The notes beneath the pieces are model-generated. The model was not told where the DNA came from. It did no database searches and saw only the letters and a program-made list of their open reading frames with translations. Shown piece after piece: positions 8,731-14,243 of a DNA stretch of 14,243 nt. This DNA comes from Saccoglossus kowalevskii (taxonomy: Eukaryota > Hemichordata > Enteropneusta > Harrimaniidae), in assembly GCF_000003605.2 (NCBI RefSeq), contig NW_003130380.1, positions 10,802 through 25,044 on the forward strand, read 5' to 3'. Both the position numbers and the translations under genes were made by a program. Position 1 is the first letter of the stretch; each line of letters opens with the position of its first letter.

Positions 8731-9245
8731 TTAATATGGTTAGTTAAAAGCACGTGACACAGGCACATGTATAGGAATGGACCGGAATCAAAACAATAAC
8801 AAATATAACGCTGTACTGTATTTTCGATCCCAGTATGTGCGTAAATTGATGTAGAATTTGGCAGATTATCAGCTGTGCACTCTGTGCGGACCTCTGCTCC
8901 CATGTTGGACTGTAAATGTATACATTTGAAAGTAGTTTGTAGAAATTGGCAGATATACAACGTATATCGATCTGGTTTCCTTAATATTATTTTTAAATCC
9001 AAATTTATGTACAGGGGCATAATTAAAGCCTTTGCAAACACTCGTGTGCAGAAATGTTGGAACATTTTTACACCAAATTTGACCATTTGTGCAGCCAGGA
9101 ATCCAGCCAGAATGCTGTTCCCAGTGCACTCTGGTGCATAGTCATGTAAATATAAAGATGGCACATAATTCTTTGTTATCACTGATTGGCTGTTTCCATG
9201 ACTCCAGTACATTACCATGGAAACTTGTCCACTAGTCTTATTCAT
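8709..9245 (-). other. Unusually long antisense open frame (178 codons), probably not a gene
   Basis: This is the longest ATG-started frame in the window. It would run from ATG at 9245 to a stop at 8709, antisense in the MAT intron. The translation has scattered Cys, no signal peptide or domain I recognise, and a start with T at -3. The sub-region 8870-9140 is also open in a second minus frame (8869-9129) and a plus frame (8875-9141). This points to locally stop-poor DNA, such as an old dispersed repeat, and not to selection on one frame. An inverted pair GTTTCCATG (9192-9200) and CATGGAAAC (9216-9224) lies inside. A real nested gene cannot be excluded. Confidence 0.3.
8751..8758 (-). promoter_or_regulatory. 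GTCACGTG E-box in MAT intron 1
   Basis: CACGTGAC on the plus strand reads GTCACGTG on the minus strand. It lies about 330 bases after the exon and 20 bases after the twin hairpins. It is the fifth copy in the window, and the promoter copy is at 8260-8267. Confidence 0.45.
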
Positions 9246-10012
9246 AGATTTTGGAGACTTAAATAAACTGATTTAAAAATGCAAAGCTTAAAGTTCGGAA
9301 TTGTGAGGGCACACATTTTTTTTTTTTTAAGGCATAACATTTTTAAAATGTCTTAGTTTCATCAAAAATACATTATGAACATTCAATAGCACCAAGACAG
9401 TCGGGTAAGGGTATCAAAGCATCTGTTTTCATGGCCTTGCTGGTTTCGCCAACATAAATGTAAAGAAAAAGTTAATATTATTTAATGTATTGGTGCATTT
9501 GGTTCATTTCCTACATCTGCTATATTCTGGTGTACATTAAACTTAATTAAAAATAATTAAATTATCAATCGAACAATTGGTTCCGTCATGAGAAAGAAAT
9601 CTTAATATAAAATCGTGCAATTTAGTCTGTCATGCCCTGCCTAAATTTATTCAAGCATATTAATGAGGTGCGTGTTTTGTGCGAGCGGTGATAAATAAAT
9701 ATAATTTTTGATTTTATTGTCATTCATATTGCATGATTATTGCCTCTACTAATATTACAAGTTGGTATTTGTGACTATTATCATGCTAAGCCTGTTGCCA
9801 TATGTCACCTTGGTTACAGCTGGATGCTTATCAAGTTTGGGATAGAAATGCTGATGCAATACCTTTTCCTAGGTTTCCCTCCCTTTAGTACAATCTGATA
9901 TCTTTTTTTTAATATTTATAAAATTATGAGCAAATTCATATCAGAAAATGTTCAGTTTTATTCAGATAAAAAAAAATTCATTGGCCCCAAGTCCAACGAT
10001 GATTGATATACA

Positions 10013-10112
10013 ACAGTAAAACCACCGTTTACCTGTGTATAATGACCACCTTTCTTAAAAAGACAATTTTAGTGAAGTTCATTGTATAATCACTATACAC
10101 AGGTTTGGCTGT
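10013..10112. mobile_element. Short non-autonomous DNA transposon remnant (MITE-like), about 100 bp
   Basis: The ends are inverted: ACAGTAAAACC at the left, and GGTTTGGCTGT at the right, which reads ACAGCCAAACC on the other strand. Just inside, ACCTGTGTATAATGA (10031-10045) pairs with TCACTATACACAGGT (10090-10104) at 14 of 15 positions. A CAGTAAAACC... terminus is typical of pogo/Tigger-like elements in invertebrate genomes, from memory and not checked. There is no coding capacity. A TA follows closely on both sides, but a clean target duplication is not certain. Confidence 0.5.
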
Positions 10113-10579
10113 ACCATATTCCAAATGGGTAATAGATCTCTTTGAATTTGTTCAGAAATGCTATAAAATGAATTTTCACATGAAAAATGTGACTTGAATA
10201 GTCGTATAGTTGTAGGCTTGTGGTGTTGAATCGTTTCATATTTTTTCACTGGCCTTTGCCTTCATACTTTTAACACACAGGAGCTGTTTCTAGTTTATAA
10301 AGCAGTTTCCCCATAGTTCAGAATGGTCTTGCAATGCATTCATTTTGCATAACTGATGCATTGTTTACTGAAACTCGTTAGCAATTGTTTCCTAATTTGC
10401 ATATTTAAATGCTGGCATGGCATGACTCTGCATTTCTAGGTGGTGTTATAAAATTGTTTTTGTATTGGTTTTTGTTAGGTCTTCCTGTTTAAAGCGAGTT
10501 TCCTGTCGTATTAACACTGGAACCTCAGTATTTGAGAGTAAACATTCTTTGAACAAAGGTCAATCTGTCATTGAGTACA

Positions 10580-10644
10580 ATAGGTTTTTGGTTCCATTCA
10601 GTACAGCTTGGGGTCAAATTGGTCAGTGTTTGACCAAGACCTAT
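10580..10644. repeat. Imperfect inverted repeat with an inner hairpin
   Basis: ATAGGTTTTTGGT at the left pairs with ACCAAGACCTAT at the right with one gap. Inside, TTGGTCA (10619-10625) and TGACCAA (10631-10637) form an alternative 7-bp hairpin with a 5-nt loop. It may be a degenerate element; no family is recognised. Confidence 0.3.
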
Positions 10645-10899
10645 ATCTGGTCAAAAACGTGGCCCAGTTGAATACTTATTTGTCACAGCACAGCTCTTCT
10701 ATCTATCTGTGTTCATAAGAAGCATTTTCAGTTTTCTAAAAGCTGAGCTTTGTGATAAAAGTACACGCACGACGCAGAGAGTACCATGTATATTGTATAC
10801 TATGTTATTGTGTGCATGGGAGGTTGATGGTAATGGTTGTGTAGATTCAAAACTAGACTTCTGTAATTCCACCACGTTAATGCTAAAGCCTTGTTGCAA

Positions 10900-10912
10900 A
10901 TATATATATATA
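10900..10912. repeat. (AT)n microsatellite
   Basis: Thirteen bases of alternating A and T in intron sequence. Confidence 0.85.
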
Positions 10913-11150
10913 CATGTATGGAATAAAATTGTACGTCTGTTCAGTATTACTTTCCTCGCATGTCGGCTATGGTGGTAGAACTGGCTTTTCATGCTAGATA
11001 TTTATTGATTGTGAGAGCTTTAGATGCTGCATATCTTGTGCGTATAGTGACAATCGTACATGCATTTGGGGAAAATGGATCATTATGAGGTGGCGTTTTT
11101 TTTCTAATTCATCTGGAAAACACTGGTAGCAAGTTTGTGGGGCTTTGTGT

Positions 11151-11169
11151 TGTGTGTATATATATATAT
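11151..11169. repeat. (TG)n(TA)n compound microsatellite
   Basis: TGTGTG followed by about six TA units, in intron sequence. Confidence 0.85.
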
Positions 11170-12987
11170 TAGATGCGCAATCCATGCACATGCTTGCTGC
11201 CCTCAAGTAGTCGACATTGAGGCTAACGTACATGTTGCTGGCCAGTGGCCTAAATTGTGAACATCATTTACGTTGAATGAACCCAGTGAACTGTTTTACC
11301 TCTATTTTGACAGACGTCTAATTTCCTTCAAATACAAGGTCGTTTGGAGTGTCAATCTTATTTAGGTTGCACCTACTGCACTGTTTTGATGTGATTGTCA
11401 CCTGATATCAAATGATTGACTTCTAGTTTCTTGTAAGATGTCATGCTTTGAAGGTCACTTTAAAACCTGACGTTTGACACGAAATTGTATCTGTGGTCTA
11501 GAAATTATTGTTTTTCTGTATTTGAACAAGTTTGTCAGTGTAGGGTGGCAGGATAATTGATGTTCTGACGCTTGATGGATCGCTTTTTTGTCAGACCTGG
11601 ATCTGCCAGTTTGAAGGTTATGTCTGTATTAAACAATTTTTGTAAATGCAAATAAGGTGCATGCTTTTTGCGCCTGATGTTTATTTGCTTTGCCAATCTC
11701 ATCACACGTTTTTGGACCGGCAGTCTAAACTATTGAACTTTTGGATTGTATCTGTCGTTAAATTTGTGAAAACTCTATTACAATAAATGTTCTAACTATC
11801 GGTTCTGAGTTATGTTTGCAGCTGGCAACTTTTGGCCCGTGTTTTGAATGTAGTTTTATTTCTCGTATTTTCAGTCTTGTAGGACTTGCATGACACCCAG
11901 TGATATAAAAAGGAATAACTTGCCAAGTTCTGTACGACGTTCCGTACGACCTATGACACAATAGAAGCATTTTTAGTGTACGCTGAATAGTCGACAATGT
12001 TCAGTAGAATGTGGCATGCTATGTCCTGACATTGGCTTTGTATTGTGAGAATAGTGATTCTCTTATTTCAAAACAAGTTCATTGAATTATATACAATCTG
12101 TATAATGTAATGAACTTTCCCCATATTTAAAGAGTCTTGTGTTACACCCAATTTCGAAATTCCCTCGACTGTGGTAAAGTAACTTTTGTAATTAGATCGT
12201 GTCTGTCATTGCTGTACTTTGCTGCCAGGTAAACTATGCTTGAAAAATTTCCAATTATTTCTAAGGTACAGTTCTATTGCCGGACAAAAAAATTACATGT
12301 TCATTAGACACTCACACCTGCTGTTATTTAAATTATTTAGTGGTTGGGGGAGGGGGGTGGTTGTCAAATAATTATCAAGTTCAAGTCATTGCTCACTGCT
12401 CAATGTTTATATTTTTATTTGAAATTTCTACAAAATGTTATAAAAAAAAATTGCCAAAAAGAAATTACTTGCAATTACATTGGTTCGTAAACTTTTTCAA
12501 TGAATGCCACTTAAAAAAATTGACAGCACCATAATACCTCTTTCACAGGTCAAGGTTTCAGTGACCTTTATGATAATATCATGACTTGCAGTTTGTGAAT
12601 GACATCAAATCTGTGTTTACATTTATTGTAGGGAGCTAGTGTTGTAGTGTAATTCAGTGAATTCTTCAGTAGAACAGTTTTAATGTAGCAGTTTGCTTGT
12701 GGCTATTCTTTAAATTTCATCAGCCTTGAGCATTGTCTATGTGGGTCATGCACATCAAAAGAAGTAAAACAGAATCAGTGAAAAGAATCCCGGTTCTCTT
12801 AAATGCGAAAATAGTTTTACTTTTACGGTACTATTTGCATAGATGTTACATTACCAACTTTCTTACAAAGTATACCATTTTTTTTTTTAAATTAGTAGCC
12901 CAACAACAGCTATTAATTTATACAATTTGGTTTTGCATAAACCTGTGATTTTAAAGCCGAGAGCCTTGCTTAAATTGAGAAATACAA

Positions 12988-13002
12988 TTTTTTTTTTTTT
13001 TT
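12988..13002. repeat. Poly(T) run, 15 nt
   Basis: Homopolymer in the MAT intron, on the sense strand. Confidence 0.85.
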
Positions 13003-13091
13003 ACTCATTGTTCACTCAAGTACCTGCTAAAGCCACTGAAATGTCGTATCAAATAGCAATTTGTTATTTTTCTGTGCGTTTGTTTGAGCTG

Positions 13092-13116
13092 TTTTTTTTT
13101 TTAACCCCCCCCCCCC
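13092..13116. repeat. Poly(T)-poly(C) compound tract
   Basis: Eleven T, then AA, then twelve C: a long pyrimidine tract in the sense strand of the MAT intron. No exon with a usable frame follows it. Confidence 0.85.
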
Positions 13117-13746
13117 TTCTAATCATGCCAGTAATTTACACTAGCAAATCACTTCACATTGGAAAGCCAGTATAAATTGTACAACAGCACAGTGCTCATA
13201 GGAGACTTGTGTGTCCGGAATTGCACACTTGAATAAAAAAAAACTAAAGGGACATTGCATAGAACATCACTCTTCTTTACAAAAACCACAGTTGACATTT
13301 TTGTGTTGCCGGAAGACGTGGATGTATCTATCGTAGCAGTGTAAAGCATATCAAATTGACTTGCATAAATTTGCAATATGCATGAAAAGTACACGTTTAA
13401 ACAGTTGCCAAATCTTTTTCCTGGAGGGTATTATTTTTTCCAAAAATTATTAGCCCACATTGATGCTAATTGCTCACTGTGTAGACCAGTGCAGCCAGGA
13501 ATGAAGCCTTGCTGGTCATTGGTAGTTCAAGGTAGTTTCAAATGAATGGTATCTTTTGTGAACTAAGGGGGTTGGGTGATAACTATGCACAAAACAAGTG
13601 TTACAAATTGGGGCAAAGAAAACCTAGAGAAAATCAGACAGTAGTACCTTCTAAATATGTCAAATTTGGGAACATGGAAATTCAAAACAAGTTAAGCCAC
13701 TGACTGGCCTGGAACAAGACTCGGGAACAAAACAATTACCGTAAAA

Positions 13747-13837
13747 TATCTAATTGAGGCCGCGGCTTAATTTAAAAAGGAAATCCCCGCCTTCTCACTT
13801 GAAAAACAAAAAGTCGGGGGTCGGCTTCTATTAGATA
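13747..13837. mobile_element. MITE-like inverted-repeat element, about 91 bp
   Basis: TATCTAAT (13747-13754) pairs exactly with ATTAGATA (13830-13837). Pairing continues with mismatches inward (TATCTAATTGAGGCCG against TATCTAATAGAAGCCG), giving arms of about 16 bases. The interior is locally GC-rich, with a CCCCGCC block and a GTCGGGGGTCGG block also facing each other. A preceding ACCGTAAAA resembles the outer end of a common invertebrate repeat. There is no coding capacity and the family name is not established here. Confidence 0.5.
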
Positions 13838-13984
13838 AGTTTGGTTGAATTTGAAAGACATTTTCTATAGACATGCAAATGAGGGGTTAATGATATGCAC
13901 GCACTAAATTGAGACATTGTTTTGATTTCTGGCGTCAAGATTGGTGAAGTGAAAGAGGTCAGGAATAATCATTTGAAATACATA

Positions 13985-14006
13985 CAAACACACACACAAG
14001 CACACA
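13985..14006. repeat. (CA)n microsatellite, interrupted
   Basis: CA-rich tract with AA and AG interruptions, just downstream (antisense direction) of the histone-type 3' end. Confidence 0.8.
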
Positions 14007-14026
14007 TGGTATTTTTGTACGGTAGT

Positions 14027-14035
14027 TCTCTTTTT
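14027..14035 (-). promoter_or_regulatory. Histone downstream element (U7 snRNA target)
   Basis: On the minus strand the sequence 12 bases after the stem-loop is AAAAAGAGA, the purine-rich type that base-pairs with U7 snRNA in histone pre-mRNA processing. Type, spacing and orientation relative to the stem-loop at 14048-14063 match animal replication-dependent histone genes. Confidence 0.8.
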
Positions 14036-14047
14036 GAAATATGTGGT

Positions 14048-14063
14048 GGCCCTGAAAAGGGCC
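14048..14063 (-). terminator. Histone mRNA 3' stem-loop (SLBP-binding 3' processing signal)
   Basis: The minus strand reads GGCCCTTTTCAGGGCC, exactly the canonical 6-bp stem with a 4-nt TTTC loop. The flanks are also canonical: AAAC before it and ACCACA after it, with cleavage expected just after ACCA. In animals this structure is bound by SLBP and, with the downstream element at 14027-14035, directs endonucleolytic 3' end formation without poly(A). It lies 31 bases after the stop codon at 14095, a normal distance for a histone gene, although the reading frame is not a histone. Confidence 0.93.
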
Positions 14064-14094
14064 GTTTGGTTTGTGTGTGAAAACTACACGATTG

Positions 14095-14243
14095 TTAAAA
14101 TCCTAGAAAGTCGTCGCTGCTGTCATCATCGTCGTCACTGTAAAATATTTCAGCGATTTCTTCGCCAACTGCCTCATCGTCTGTTTCTAGATCTTCATAA
14201 ATTAAGTTGTCTTCAGATCCATCAAGTGAATTTGATATCCCTG
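14095..14243 (-). CDS. C-terminal end of an unrecognised, highly acidic protein (partial, antisense in MAT intron 1)
   Basis: Reading leftward from 14241, 48 codons are open to TAA at 14095-14097; the rest lies beyond the window. Of the 48 residues 19 are Asp or Glu and none is Lys, Arg or His. The segment contains YEDLETDDEAVGEEIAEIF and ends SDDDDDSSDDFLGF. This is the opposite of a histone, whose tails are basic. Acidic tails occur in histone chaperones, HMG proteins and some transposases, and serine-flanked acid runs are often CK2 substrates, but none of these can be chosen from the tail alone. Local CpG content (about nine in 150 bases) is higher than in the surrounding intron, as expected for real or recently arrived coding sequence. 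The stop sits 31 bases before a canonical histone stem-loop, so the mRNA is predicted to end without poly(A). No intron or start is visible. Confidence 0.7.
   Translation of the reverse strand, partial: GISNSLDGSEDNLIYEDLETDDEAVGEEIAEIFYSDDDDDSSDDFLGF

Larger units (their letters stand above)
8425..14243 (+). other. MAT intron 1 (5' part, at least 5.8 kb)
   Basis: It begins with GTCAGT at 8425. Exon 2 should start with two bases completing Asp and then code for KICDQISDAVLDAHL or close to it. I looked for this on the plus strand to the end of the window and did not find it, so the acceptor lies outside. Everything from here rightward is intronic with respect to MAT. It has few CpGs (3 in 12541-12900), many TG/CA words and T runs, and contains the elements listed below plus an antisense gene end at 14027-14243. 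Confidence 0.75.

Noticed and set aside
12346-12360. G-rich run in the MAT intron
   Set aside because: Only two long G runs and one GG are present, so it does not meet the four-run quadruplex rule.
9089-13502. Shared 14-mer GTGCAGCCAGGAAT at 9089-9102 and 13489-13502
   Set aside because: Similarity stops at the edges, and a 14-nt exact match is expected about once by chance in a window this size.

Overview
The window looks like animal nuclear DNA, most likely from an invertebrate. It is roughly two-thirds A+T and almost entirely non-coding. It contains one exon with a textbook splice donor, low-complexity tracts and short inverted-repeat elements, and at the right end a metazoan-type histone mRNA 3' processing signal. 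Nothing prokaryotic is visible: no operons, Shine-Dalgarno-led genes or CRISPR. I found no tRNA B box or rRNA. I cannot name the species.

Layout. (1) 1-177, minus strand: a possible coding exon of a gene that leaves the window on the left. It has a plausible splice acceptor but no family I can name. (2) 640-891: a CpG-rich spot with a near-perfect NRF-1 site, a perfect splice donor, then an acceptor and a 26-codon frame. It may be a promoter, perhaps bidirectional. (3) 892-8230: long intergenic DNA with no gene I can defend. It holds a CpG-rich block (3181-3990), three GTCACGTG E-boxes, a G-quadruplex motif and an 18-bp perfect palindrome. (4) 8237-8424: the one clearly identified gene, the promoter and first coding exon of S-adenosylmethionine synthetase (methionine adenosyltransferase). 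The exon ends inside the Asp codon of the conserved GHPD motif. (5) 8425 to the end: intron 1 of that gene, at least 5.8 kb, with no second exon in view. It holds hairpins, two likely MITE remnants and microsatellites. (6) 14027-14243, minus strand: the 3' end of a second gene lying antisense inside the intron. Its 48 visible residues are extremely acidic and carry no Lys, Arg or His. It ends in a canonical histone stem-loop plus histone downstream element.

The most unusual item is (6): histone-type 3' end signals directly behind a reading frame that is the chemical opposite of a histone. Second is the over-representation of GTCACGTG (five copies) around a gene of sulfur amino-acid metabolism. 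CpG density falls sharply from the intergenic side to the intron side of the MAT start, as expected for invertebrate gene-body methylation, and this independently supports the transcription-unit boundary.
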